Source: Pacificoceanicola onchidii (lineage in GTDB: Bacteria; Pseudomonadota; Alphaproteobacteria; Rhodobacterales; Rhodobacteraceae). From it: 64,000 bases of DNA. The DNA lies in assembly GCF_004804335.1 (NCBI RefSeq), contig NZ_SRXY01000004.1, positions 372,001 through 436,000 on the forward strand, read 5' to 3'. Position 1 is the stretch's first letter. Every line of letters starts with the position of its first letter. A program made the translations under genes and the position numbers. This document shows, one piece after another, positions 51,701-59,621 of this stretch. A model generated the notes under the pieces. The model was not told the origin of the DNA. It did not search any database and worked only from the letters and a program-made list of their open reading frames with translations.

Positions 51701-54700
51701 TGATCAGGATCACCCCACCCGCAGCGTCAGGCACCGTTTCTTGCAAAGGCACAGGGCGCATCGCGCTTTCAAACCGGCGATCCCCGCGCAGGGCTGCGAT
51801 CGCGCCGGACGGCTCGCTCAGCAGTTCCTCAAGAACACGGTTGCTCAAGGCGGTCAAATCTGCGTCATACGCGGCCTCAGCCTTGCCACGCGCCCAGAAA
51901 GACGGCGTGCCGAGGTGTGGCAACTGAATGTCCAGTGTCGAGACCGAAACCCCCGGCAATTCGCGCGGAATCACCCGTGCCGGACCTGCGATGGTGGCTT
52001 TTCCGGGGTAGGGCAACGCTTCATCCCGCAGCTTTGCCGCGCCGTTCGTGATGACCGTGATATGCGGCTTGGCCGTGCCTTCCTCGGCCAGGGCCTGGGC
52101 CAGGAACATGAGCGAGTAGAACCCCTGTTCCTGAACGCGGTGGAAGAAGGACGATCCGGGACGATGGCTTTCGTCCGCTGTGACCATCCAGTAATGAGCG
52201 ACGCGGGTGGGGATAATGCCGTTTTGGGCAAGATCCTGCAGGAGAAGATCATAGCCTTCGCGGCCCCGTTCCGGGGACAGGATATAGCGATCCTCTGAAA
52301 GCCGCTGGAAAGTGTCGCCCACGCCAACCGTGACAACGGTATGCCCCGCATTTCGGAGTTGCGACACGGCCCCGTTCGCCAGTCCGGCATCATCTGCAAA
52401 GATCAGCCAGATCTGCGGCTCCGAGTCTCTGAGCTCTGCAAGGTCCACCTCGACCTGCGCGGCGCGTGGCCGCCAGACGGGTTTCCACCCCCATTCGCCA
52501 AGGTCGTCATTGCGCATCAGGAACTGCGGCGCGGTCTCAGTGGCGGCTTTGCCCGGCTGGATGAAATAGGGCGCGCGTTGGAAGGCATAGGTCGGCAGAA
52601 CCACGCGCTTGCGGCGCGCACCGCCCCAGACTTGCTCCCAATCGATTTGGACGCCCAGCGCCCAGAGCCGCCCCAGAACCTCGAAAAGATGCTTGTCATC
52701 CGCGATCCGGTCATCGGGGTGGCGCAGGCTGCTGAGAACCTGATTGCCGGAGACTTCAGGATGCTGGCGCGCGAGCGAAGAAAGCGCCTTGCCCGGCCCA
52801 ACCTCAAGGATCACGCGATTTTCCCGGGCAAGCGTGCCGACACAGCGAGCAAAGAAGACCGTTCCGCGCAGGTGCTCTGTCCAGTAGTCCGGGCTGGTGG
52901 CCTGCTCATCCGTCATCATCTCGCCCGTGCGGTTCGAGGTGAGCGGGATCTGCGGCGGGTTCAGCTGGATGGAAGCGAGATAGGTACGGAAATCCGCAAG
53001 GATCGGCTCAAGCATCCGGCTGTGCGCCGCAATGTCGATGCCGATGCGCTGGCAGTCAACATCATCTGCTCTGAGGCGCGCTTCGAGGTCATCCAGAGCC
53101 GCCTGCGGGCCAGAGGCCACGGAAAGCTCCGGCGCGTTCTCTGCACCAAGGTCAAGATCGCCGGTCAGGTAGGGCTGCAGCGCCTCCGCCGAAAGCGAAA
53201 CCGAGAGCATGCCCCCGGCAGGCACCGTATCAAAAAGCGTCCCGCGCAGGTGCACAAGACCAATGCAATCTTCAAAAGACATCACCCCCGCCAGACAGGC
53301 GGCGGTGTTTTCGCCCATGGAGTGCCCCGAAAGGATCGAAGGCGTCACGCCCCATGCCATCCACATCTGCGCCAGCGCATATTCGCAGATCATGATCAGC
53401 GGCAGTTGCAGGCTGGGCTTCTGCAGGGCCTCGTCGGCGGGTTTGGTATCGCCTTCGGGCAGCCAAAGCGCGCGCATATCCGCGTCGGTCAACGTGGAAA
53501 GATGTTCGAGCCCGCGGTCCATCCATTCGGCAAAGACTGGCTCGGTCTCATAGAGATCCCGCGCCATCCCTGCGTATTGTGCGCCGCCGCCGGGAAAGAG
53601 GAAGGCCACGTCCGGACGATCCAGAGCCTTGTGTTGAAAGACGCGGCGCGGATTACCCTCTTCGATCAGCGTGGCGGCTTCCTTGTGGCTTTCGGCAACA
53701 ACCACCATGCGCCGTTCAAACGCGCGGCGGCCCTCTTTGAGCGTAAACGCCACATCCGCGAGGCTTTGCTCGGGGTGGGTACGCAGATGCCCTGCCAAAC
53801 GCGCGGCATTATCGCCCAAAGCCGCCTTGTTCCGACCCGAAAGCGTCAGGATCTGAAACGGAAAATCGCTCGCTTCGGACGCAACCGGATCCGGCGCTTC
53901 TTCCAGCACCACATGCGCGTTGGTTCCACCAACCCCGAGCGAGTTCACCCCCGCGCGGCGTGGATGATCCCCGCGTTGCCAGTCGGCGAGCCGATCATTC
54001 ACCCGGAACGGCGAGTGCTCGAAATCAATCGCCGGGTTCGGTGCCTCGTAGCCAAGGCTCGGTGGCATTTGTTTGTGGTGCAACGCGAGGCTGGTTTTGA
54101 CCAGGCTCGCCACCCCGGCCGCCGTGTCCAGATGGCCAATGTTCGTTTTGACCGACCCGATGCGGCAATGACCAACCCCGGAACCGCTTTCTTCGAACGC
54201 CTGCGTCAGCGCGGCAACCTCGATGGGATCACCAAGATAGGTCCCGGTTCCATGGCATTCGACATAGTCGACGGTATCCGACGACACGCCGGCAATTGCC
54301 TGCGCCTCGGCCACAGCCGCCGCTTGGCCATCCACCGAAGGCGCAAGGTAGCCCGCTTTCTGGGCTCCATCGTTGTTGACCGCCGTGCCCTTGATCACCG
54401 CCCAGATGTGATCCCCATCGGCCAGAGCATCCGCCATACGGCGCAAGACAACCACGCCCGCACCGGAGCCGAACACCGTGCCTTCGGCGCGATGATCGAA
54501 GGCATGGCAGGCTCCGTCCGGCGACAGGATTTCGTTTTCCTTGTAGAGATAGCCCCGGCCCTGCGGCAGCTCGATGGTCACGCCGCCCGCCAGCGCCATG
54601 TCGCACTCGCCGTTAAGCAACGCTTGCACCGCGTAATGCGTTGCCACAAGCGAGGTTGAACAGGCGGTTTGCAGGTTGATCGACGGGCCGTGCAAATCGA

Positions 54701-55214
54701 GCACATGGCTCAGCCGTGTGGTCATGAAGTCCTTGTCATTGCCGGTATGGCGCAACAGGAACATGCCCGTGTTTTCAACCAGATCCGGGTTGGAACAGAC
54801 GTTGAAATAGAAATAGCTGCCCATGCCGCAGCCTGCGAAAACGCCGACCTGACCGGGGAAGTTTTCCGGTACATGGCCCGCCGTTTCCAACGCCTCCCAG
54901 GCGCATTCGAGGAACTGGCGGTGTTGCGGATCCATGATCATGGCTTCCTTGGGCGAGAAGCCGAAGAATTCCGCATCGAACTGTTCGAAATCGTCGAGGG
55001 GCGCCGCGAAAGGCACGTAGTCCTTGTGACGGATCAGGCCGGGGTCTTCGCCCGCCGCCTTCAGCTCTTCATCGGACAGGCGGCGAATGGACGACACACC
55101 GTCGCGCAGATTGCGCCAGTAAGCCGCAATATCGTCCGCACCGGGAAGATGCGCGGCCATCCCGACAATGGCGATGTCATTCTCGCCGTAGTGCTGCTCA
55201 AATCCATCCTGCAT
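48774..55214 (-). CDS. type I polyketide synthase (KS-AT-KR-DH-ACP-TE)
   Basis: This is 2146 residues from the ATG at 55214; a frame start at 55256 is possible but lacks a ribosome-binding site. Domains: KS (NDIAIVGMAAHLPG; TACSTSLVA with the active Cys near 185; ECHGTGT; NIGHLDTAAG); AT (GHSMGENTA, Ser near 632, with an uncommon IAAHS where HAFHS or YASHS is usual, so extender uncertain); KR (LITGGFGGIGLTLA near 1173; SSSS and DYVAAN); a DH-like hotdog (EHRTKLGDALLPG near 1415; HPALMDIATG); ACP (LGGHSLIA, Ser near 1799); TE (GGFSGGG, Ser near 1947, and GDHDSM His). KR precedes DH, and the DH lacks the usual Gln. The TE releases a finished acyl chain. It is first in the operon with GT2 and NRPS. 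Confidence 0.94.
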   Translation of the reverse strand: MQDGFEQHYGENDIAIVGMAAHLPGADDIAAYWRNLRDGVSSIRRLSDEELKAAGEDPGLIRHKDYVPFAAPLDDFEQFDAEFFGFSPKEAMIMDPQHRQFLECAWEALETAGHVPENFPGQVGVFAGCGMGSYFYFNVCSNPDLVENTGMFLLRHTGNDKDFMTTRLSHVLDLHGPSINLQTACSTSLVATHYAVQALLNGECDMALAGGVTIELPQGRGYLYKENEILSPDGACHAFDHRAEGTVFGSGAGVVVLRRMADALADGDHIWAVIKGTAVNNDGAQKAGYLAPSVDGQAAAVAEAQAIAGVSSDTVDYVECHGTGTYLGDPIEVAALTQAFEESGSGVGHCRIGSVKTNIGHLDTAAGVASLVKTSLALHHKQMPPSLGYEAPNPAIDFEHSPFRVNDRLADWQRGDHPRRAGVNSLGVGGTNAHVVLEEAPDPVASEASDFPFQILTLSGRNKAALGDNAARLAGHLRTHPEQSLADVAFTLKEGRRAFERRMVVVAESHKEAATLIEEGNPRRVFQHKALDRPDVAFLFPGGGAQYAGMARDLYETEPVFAEWMDRGLEHLSTLTDADMRALWLPEGDTKPADEALQKPSLQLPLIMICEYALAQMWMAWGVTPSILSGHSMGENTAACLAGVMSFEDCIGLVHLRGTLFDTVPAGGMLSVSLSAEALQPYLTGDLDLGAENAPELSVASGPQAALDDLEARLRADDVDCQRIGIDIAAHSRMLEPILADFRTYLASIQLNPPQIPLTSNRTGEMMTDEQATSPDYWTEHLRGTVFFARCVGTLARENRVILEVGPGKALSSLARQHPEVSGNQVLSSLRHPDDRIADDKHLFEVLGRLWALGVQIDWEQVWGGARRKRVVLPTYAFQRAPYFIQPGKAATETAPQFLMRNDDLGEWGWKPVWRPRAAQVEVDLAELRDSEPQIWLIFADDAGLANGAVSQLRNAGHTVVTVGVGDTFQRLSEDRYILSPERGREGYDLLLQDLAQNGIIPTRVAHYWMVTADESHRPGSSFFHRVQEQGFYSLMFLAQALAEEGTAKPHITVITNGAAKLRDEALPYPGKATIAGPARVIPRELPGVSVSTLDIQLPHLGTPSFWARGKAEAAYDADLTALSNRVLEELLSEPSGAIAALRGDRRFESAMRPVPLQETVPDAAGGVILITGGFGGIGLTLARDFAAKGAKLVLLSRSTLPERGQWADYLNRHAPSDATARRIRAVEALEQAGAEVLVAAADVCNATQLRRVKAEAEARFGPITGVVHGAGVIKDAPLLTKSPATVEDVFTPKIHGTEVLGQVFPDGSVDWMALFSSSSTVTAPAGQVDYVAANEFLNAFARSRAGGKTRVVAINWGIWNEVGMAAEAIAARNGDLPKAPVTPVALPLLDEASFDAQGNRVFTVRYSADDWFIDEHRTKLGDALLPGTGYLTLAAHALSAHHEGGAFELRDLNFLRPLRIADGASRDVKVRLKRTDRGYGFDVLADAALNGRQGFALTAEGAISLLPMARPDPVDLNAIRARCGAPVEAVPGSKLPAAQELMLAFGPRWKVLDSRAYGSDEGIACLSLPVEAQDDECLLHPALMDIATGWAMELIDGWQPTHLWAPVRYGRVRIHAPLPDKIVSWVRNAADNSASGETASFDVTLCDEGGNVLVEITGFTIRKLASLDVLKSAPPISVSELEVDETDSAQPLSPAEERLAHNLSQGILPDEGARAFHAAMALEVPQVVVSSMDLDALIRQTAASTADSGETQKFERPQLDGDYVAPEGEIETTLAGFWEDLLGVQNVGAEDSFFDLGGHSLIAVRLFAMVKKAFRVDFPISVLFEAPTIRKCAALIAEQTGHVEMSDATPQEAKPERRFKHLVAMHDGDGGARQPFFLIAGMFGNVLNLRHLAHLLGSDRPFYGLQAKGLLGGEEPHKTIAEAARDYIEEMRQVQPEGPYMLGGFSGGGITAYEIAHQLEAMGEEVSLVVMLDTPLPQRRPLEFADRLLIQWHKAREKGPLYPLIWAKNRIAWEFEKRRHVEETGAEHAFHNAEIEAAFYGAIAQYQVKPWGGRVVLYRPPLQGKWTVTGGKLVNSERTYVLSDNDWGETLPQIEVFEVPGDHDSMVLEPNVRVLSGLMREVIEEAEARASGHGEVVTFPTQAAE

Positions 55215-55373
55215 AAGCCCATACCCCGCCACACAATCACGACACACCCAAACCATACTGATGCGCTGAAAATGCGGCGTTTTTTAGGAATCCGATCCAG
55301 TTGATGCCCAAATTTGGCGGTTTGCGCAGAAACTGGTTCGCATATCGAAACACCGCCGGACTTTATCGTTTTT

Positions 55374-55422
55374 GTTTCCATTTTGGAAACGGGAGAGCTT
55401 AGAGGTGTTTCCCCGTGGGAAA
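55374..55422. promoter_or_regulatory. tandem TTTCC-N5-GGAAA palindromes upstream of the PKS operon
   Basis: GTTTCCATTTTGGAAAC (55374-55390) is a perfect palindrome with a TTT centre, and TTTCCCCGTGGGAAA (55408-55422) is a second. Both read TTTCC, five bases, GGAAA. Their equivalent positions are 33 bp apart, close to three helical turns, so dimers would bind the same face of DNA. They lie 160-210 bp upstream of the PKS start, just after the flippase gene. Confidence 0.55.
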
Positions 55423-55427
55423 GGTCG

Positions 55428-56792
55428 CTATAGTACTGCCCCCGCCAGCGCCCCGATGGCCTCCCAGTTCAGCCAAAGCGCCCCGGCGGCGAGGCAAAGG
55501 CCAAACGCCGCGAACACAACGTCATGCAAGGGGTCCCATGCACCCATACGCCGCGCCAGCCAGACGACAACCGGATAGGCGAGTGTGAAGGCCGCACCCT
55601 GCCCGATGATCGCGCCAAGCAGCCCCGACATTTCCAGCCCGGCAAGCAGGCAGCCGATCATCAAGGCCGCCCGCACAGCAGCCAGTACAAAAAAGCGTTT
55701 GGAATCCCCCGCTGCAAGTGCCGCCTGATCGTAGGTCATCACGATCAGCATTGGCATCTGCGCGCAAGCAAGCAGCACCACAACGGGCCCGGCGAGCGCG
55801 TAGCGCGGGTCATACATCAGACCAACGAGCCAAACCCCGAGGCTGGCAAACACCGCAACCATCAGCATGAGCATTGCCGTTACCGCAAAACGCATCTTGC
55901 GCAGTTTGGCGAAGTTCTGCGGGCTCTCCGAGGGCGGGGTCTCGCGGTAAATCGGGATCAGGATTTTGCGTGTCACCATCCCGCCAAGCAGCATGGGAAA
56001 GGCCGCAAGGAAAAAGCCGATATTATAAACACCAAAGGTGTCGAGGCTGAGGTATTTGCCGATCAGGATCTTGTCAGCCTGACTGAACAGGAACCCTGCG
56101 ATGGTGGCGAGAAAGACCCATTTTCCGAAGTTGATCAGCTCCTGAGCGGCGGGCTTTTCCCAGCGGAAACGATTGCGTTCTCCGGGTAGGAAAGCGCCGT
56201 TGATCAGCACCTCCGCAATCCCGCCAATCACCCCGGAGATCACCAGCGCCCAGACAGAGCCGGTCAGCCATGCCAGGATCACAGCGACAACAACGCCAAT
56301 AAGCTGTACGCCCATGTCGATCACGGTCACACGCCCGAGCAACAAATGGCGGTTGGCGGTGTCCATCCGAGTCGGCTTGAACCCGGCGATCAGCAGGGTG
56401 AGCGCCGCCACGGGCAAGAGCTGCGTCAACTGCGGCTCGTCATAAATCCACGCCATGGGGAAGGCCGCCGCGCAGGCGACAAGCCAAAGGCCAAAACCCC
56501 GGATGACCTGGATCGTCCAGGCCGTGTTCAGGAAATCCCGGTCATCGCCGCGTTTGCTCTGCAGGATTGCCGGGGTCACTCCGACGTCGGAGAACTGGCC
56601 AAGCCCCATGAGGAAAACCATAACCAGCGCCATGAGTCCAAAGGCTTCGGGGAACAGGAGCCGTGTCAGGATCAGGTTGGACGCCAGACGGATCACCTGG
56701 CTGAACCCAAAACCGCCAACCGTCAGCAGCGAGGACCGCATGATGCGCGCGGAAAGGCCTTCGCCTTTGAGTTTGCCAAAAAGCGCGCTCAT
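55428..56792 (-). CDS. oligosaccharide flippase family protein (Wzx-like)
   Basis: This 454-residue protein has twelve or more predicted membrane helices and the family opening RSSLLTVGGFGFSQVIRLASNLILTRLLFPEAFG (read in parts: LLTVGGFGFSQVIRLASNL and ILTRLLFPEAFGLMAL). It belongs to the MOP/MATE-like polysaccharide transporters that flip undecaprenyl-linked units across the inner membrane. Its ATG overlaps the upstream GT2 stop (ATGA). The PKS operon follows 214 bp downstream on the same strand, so read-through is possible. Confidence 0.92.
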   Translation of the reverse strand: MSALFGKLKGEGLSARIMRSSLLTVGGFGFSQVIRLASNLILTRLLFPEAFGLMALVMVFLMGLGQFSDVGVTPAILQSKRGDDRDFLNTAWTIQVIRGFGLWLVACAAAFPMAWIYDEPQLTQLLPVAALTLLIAGFKPTRMDTANRHLLLGRVTVIDMGVQLIGVVVAVILAWLTGSVWALVISGVIGGIAEVLINGAFLPGERNRFRWEKPAAQELINFGKWVFLATIAGFLFSQADKILIGKYLSLDTFGVYNIGFFLAAFPMLLGGMVTRKILIPIYRETPPSESPQNFAKLRKMRFAVTAMLMLMVAVFASLGVWLVGLMYDPRYALAGPVVVLLACAQMPMLIVMTYDQAALAAGDSKRFFVLAAVRAALMIGCLLAGLEMSGLLGAIIGQGAAFTLAYPVVVWLARRMGAWDPLHDVVFAAFGLCLAAGALWLNWEAIGALAGAVL

Positions 56793-57646
56793 CTGCCCCG
56801 GCTCCAGTCGCTTTGTTCGCCCTTCGTAAGTTTTACAACAAGAGCTATGCCGCTGTAGACAGCAAAGCCAAAGGGGTGACGCAAGGCGAGGCCCAACTTG
56901 CGCGACAAAGGAAACGCAGGTTTGTCGTCATTCTTCAGCAGATCGGGGTAGAGGCGTTCGATCTCATCGACCCCAACGTCCTGCCGCCTGCGCACCTTGA
57001 CCAGACGGGAAAAGCCTTCGGCAATCGGCCAATCATAGGAAGCGGGCACACCGATCCGCTCTTCCGGGGAAAAGCTGAGGCGCACAAAGGTATCGTCGCT
57101 GATGATGTCCGGGAACGTGCCCCACCGCGCACGCCCTGCTGCATTCACAGCAAACAAACCACACCCCGGAACGCAGTCTTCCATGAACGGCACCTTCGCC
57201 CAGATCTTCGCATAGGCGCGGCTGATCGGGTTGTGCGCCGTGATGTTGACCTGCCCGCTTGCATAGCGCGGCTCCGGCACGGCAAGCGCCTTTGCAATCT
57301 GCGCCAAAAGTGGCGGGCTGACCGTCACATCCGCATCCAGATAGACCCGCGCGCGCCCCTCTGCCTCAGCATCCCCGGCATTGAGTGCGCCGAGCTTTCC
57401 GCCCTCCTCCAGATCCAGCACGGACAGGCGCCAGCCTTTCCGGGCGAACTGATCTATGAAAGCTTCGGCGCGATTGGCGGTATCATCGGAACACCCATTG
57501 GCCACGACGATCACGTCGACCAGCTCGGGCCGCTGCCAATCCGACGCAAGAAGCGCCGAAAGGCAGCCGCCGATCAGCGCTGCCTCGTTGCTGGCCGGGA
57601 TGATTACCGACAGACCCGGTTCGTTTGTCACACCGTCAATCCCCAT
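56789..57646 (-). CDS. glycosyltransferase family 2 protein
   Basis: This is 285 residues from the ATG at 57646 (AAAGG upstream); the open frame reaches 57793 without conserved sequence. GT2 motifs: LSVIIPASNEAALIGG, VIVVANGCSDDTAN, RVYLDADVTVSPPLL (the DxD) and ISDDTFVRLSF. The C-terminus has a hydrophobic stretch (FAVYSGIALVVKL). It starts the minus-strand unit that continues with the flippase and probably adds a sugar to the lipid-linked repeat. It diverges from the GT4 gene at 57811. Confidence 0.9.
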   Translation of the reverse strand: MGIDGVTNEPGLSVIIPASNEAALIGGCLSALLASDWQRPELVDVIVVANGCSDDTANRAEAFIDQFARKGWRLSVLDLEEGGKLGALNAGDAEAEGRARVYLDADVTVSPPLLAQIAKALAVPEPRYASGQVNITAHNPISRAYAKIWAKVPFMEDCVPGCGLFAVNAAGRARWGTFPDIISDDTFVRLSFSPEERIGVPASYDWPIAEGFSRLVKVRRRQDVGVDEIERLYPDLLKNDDKPAFPLSRKLGLALRHPFGFAVYSGIALVVKLTKGEQSDWSRGR

Positions 57647-57810
57647 GGCCGTACCTTTGGGGCCACACCTTTGCAAAATACAAGTCCTCTCGCGCCCCTC
57701 CCTGAACGTTAAGTATGGCCAAAGCATGGTCCGGGCTGGAATAGTCCGAGGCAACCGACTTTTCGGGAGAGGCCGGTTCTGCTGCTCTGCCATTAATTCA
57801 AAAGGTCATC

Positions 57811-59010
57811 GTGTCGCGAACACTGCGTATCGGGTATTTGGTGCCTCAATTTCCGGGGCAAACCCACATCTTCTTCTGGCGCGAGATTCTCGCGCTCGAA
57901 GCGATGGGGCACGAAGTGCATGTACTTTCCACACGCAAACCACCATCTGGTCTGATTGCCCATGACTGGTCTGACGACGCAATCCTGCGCACAAGTTATC
58001 TCGGCAATATCGATCCGATCGCCTCTGTCGTGGGCCTCGCGCGGCTTTTGCCGCAGGGGCTCGGACGCTGGATCGCAAGGGAAGGGCCGGCCTTCGCCAA
58101 GGACGCCATGGTCTCGCTTGGAGCGGCGCAACATCTTCTGAGCTATGCGAAAAAGCACAAGCTCGATCACATCCACGCGCATTCCTGCGGGCGTGCGGCG
58201 CTAATAGCCGCTTTCGTCAAACGGCTCGGTGGGCCGGATTATTCCATGACATTGCACGGCCCGCTTTCAGACTATGGCTCCGGGCAGCGTTTCAAATGGT
58301 CCGGCGCGAAATTTGCGACGATCATCACCCACAAACTGCTTCATGAAGTAGAAGAGGCCCTGGACGGCTCGCTTCCCGAACGCATGGTGATCCGCCCGAT
58401 GGGTGTCGACACGCGCATGCTGAGCCGGGACACGCCTTATGCGCCGCCCGAAAAAGGCCGCCCCGTGCAACTGTTTTCCTGCGGGCGGCTGAACGTCGTC
58501 AAAGGCCATCAGGATCTGATGAGCGCCGTGCGGCAATTGCTGGACCAGGGCGTGGATGTCCGGCTTGAGATCGCAGGCGAAGACGACGCAGGCGGCAGCG
58601 GGTACAGGCTTGAGCTTGAGGCGCACCTGAAAAAGCTGCGCCTGCAGGATCATGTCAAACTGCTCGGCGCCATTGACGCCGGCGCTGTGCGCGAGAAACT
58701 CAAGGCGGCGCATCTTTTTGTGCTCGCATCCTGGCATGAGCCGCTGGGCGTGGCCTACATGGAAGCCATGTCCATGGGTGTGCCGGTCATCGGAACCGAT
58801 GCGGGCGGTGTGCCGGAACTGATCCGGGACGGTACAAACGGTTACCTTACGCCGCCAAAAAATCCCGGTGCGCTGGCGCGGACGATCAGAGCGCTGGCGA
58901 CAGACCCGGACGCCCTGATGCGGCTCTCGGCAACAGGCCGGGCCCATGTGGAAGAGAACTTCCGGGCCTCGCTCGGTGCGGAAACACTTGTGGAAGAAAT
59001 TCTGCGGTAG
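57811..59010 (+). CDS. glycosyltransferase family 4 protein (colanic-acid WcaL-like)
   Basis: This 399-residue protein starts at GTG 57811 with AAAGG upstream. The N-terminal RIGYLVPQFPGQTHIFFWRE is the same group signature as the GT4 at 35082. It also has HIHAHSCGRAALIAAF, the donor domain LFSCGRLNVVKGHQDLMSAV and the EX7E region ASWHEPLGVAYMEAMSMG. It is the rightmost gene of the polysaccharide locus and stands alone on the plus strand. Confidence 0.92.
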   Translation: MSRTLRIGYLVPQFPGQTHIFFWREILALEAMGHEVHVLSTRKPPSGLIAHDWSDDAILRTSYLGNIDPIASVVGLARLLPQGLGRWIAREGPAFAKDAMVSLGAAQHLLSYAKKHKLDHIHAHSCGRAALIAAFVKRLGGPDYSMTLHGPLSDYGSGQRFKWSGAKFATIITHKLLHEVEEALDGSLPERMVIRPMGVDTRMLSRDTPYAPPEKGRPVQLFSCGRLNVVKGHQDLMSAVRQLLDQGVDVRLEIAGEDDAGGSGYRLELEAHLKKLRLQDHVKLLGAIDAGAVREKLKAAHLFVLASWHEPLGVAYMEAMSMGVPVIGTDAGGVPELIRDGTNGYLTPPKNPGALARTIRALATDPDALMRLSATGRAHVEENFRASLGAETLVEEILR

Positions 59011-59016
59011 TCCCGC

Positions 59017-59514
59017 CTATTCGCGGATTTCGTCCGGCTTCACACCCCAAAGCGCATCTTTTGGTGCCCAGCCGCTGAATCCCCCTGCCGTCAGTTTGCA
59101 GGCCTGCGGAGAGCAATCCCCAAGCTCGGCCACAACACCCAGTTCCAGCATGGCCGTCACCGGGCTTTCCACGTCGTCCCGCGCATGCAGTTGCAGCATG
59201 TCTTTCTCGATCAGCACCGTCCGAACCCCGGACAACAAGGAGTAGTGCACCCAGCCACCTGCCCCGTCCCGGTCCCGAACGCGGCGCCAATGGCCGTGTT
59301 CCGCGGTGACCTCAAGCGGCATGCCGCGCCGTTTGTACACCCAGTCGATGCGATGGGTCAGCGATGGCCCCCGCCGCACGTTGCCTTCTGACGCTTTCAT
59401 AGAAACAAAACGGGGCAAAGGCAGGTTGGTCACCGGCCCCCGCGTTTCCGACGCCGCAACAGAGCTGGAAAAGCCCAACGAAAACAAGACAACGCTTGCA
59501 AGAATCCTGAACAT
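59017..59514 (-). CDS. SH3 domain-containing exported protein
   Basis: This is 165 residues from the ATG at 59514; the frame is open upstream but the signal peptide starts here (FRILASVVLFSLGFSSSVAA). The mature protein contains bacterial SH3-like repeats: SEGNVRRGPSLTHRIDWVYK and GWVHYSLLSGVRTVLI. These domains often bind peptidoglycan or peptides in the periplasm. Similar alphaproteobacterial proteins have been annotated wrongly as aspartyl-tRNA synthetase. It diverges from the 2-hydroxyacid dehydrogenase gene across 107 bp. Confidence 0.85.
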   Translation of the reverse strand: MFRILASVVLFSLGFSSSVAASETRGPVTNLPLPRFVSMKASEGNVRRGPSLTHRIDWVYKRRGMPLEVTAEHGHWRRVRDRDGAGGWVHYSLLSGVRTVLIEKDMLQLHARDDVESPVTAMLELGVVAELGDCSPQACKLTAGGFSGWAPKDALWGVKPDEIRE

Positions 59515-59621
59515 TCGCTCGATCCGCCCGATTATTATTGGAAAGGGGTTCTTGCGCCCCAAATGCCTTTGACGCACTGTGCCATAGGGTCGAAAAGCAG
59601 GGAAGCAACAGGAGTGCCAGC

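Noticed and set aside
52341-54659. 772-codon open frame antisense to the PKS
   Set aside because: It is a shadow of the KS-AT region; no ribosome-binding site or motif supports it.
22827-59010. Recent genomic island carried by an integrase or transposon
   Set aside because: No integrase, transposase, tRNA junction or direct repeats were found at the edges. The locus may still be variable between strains.
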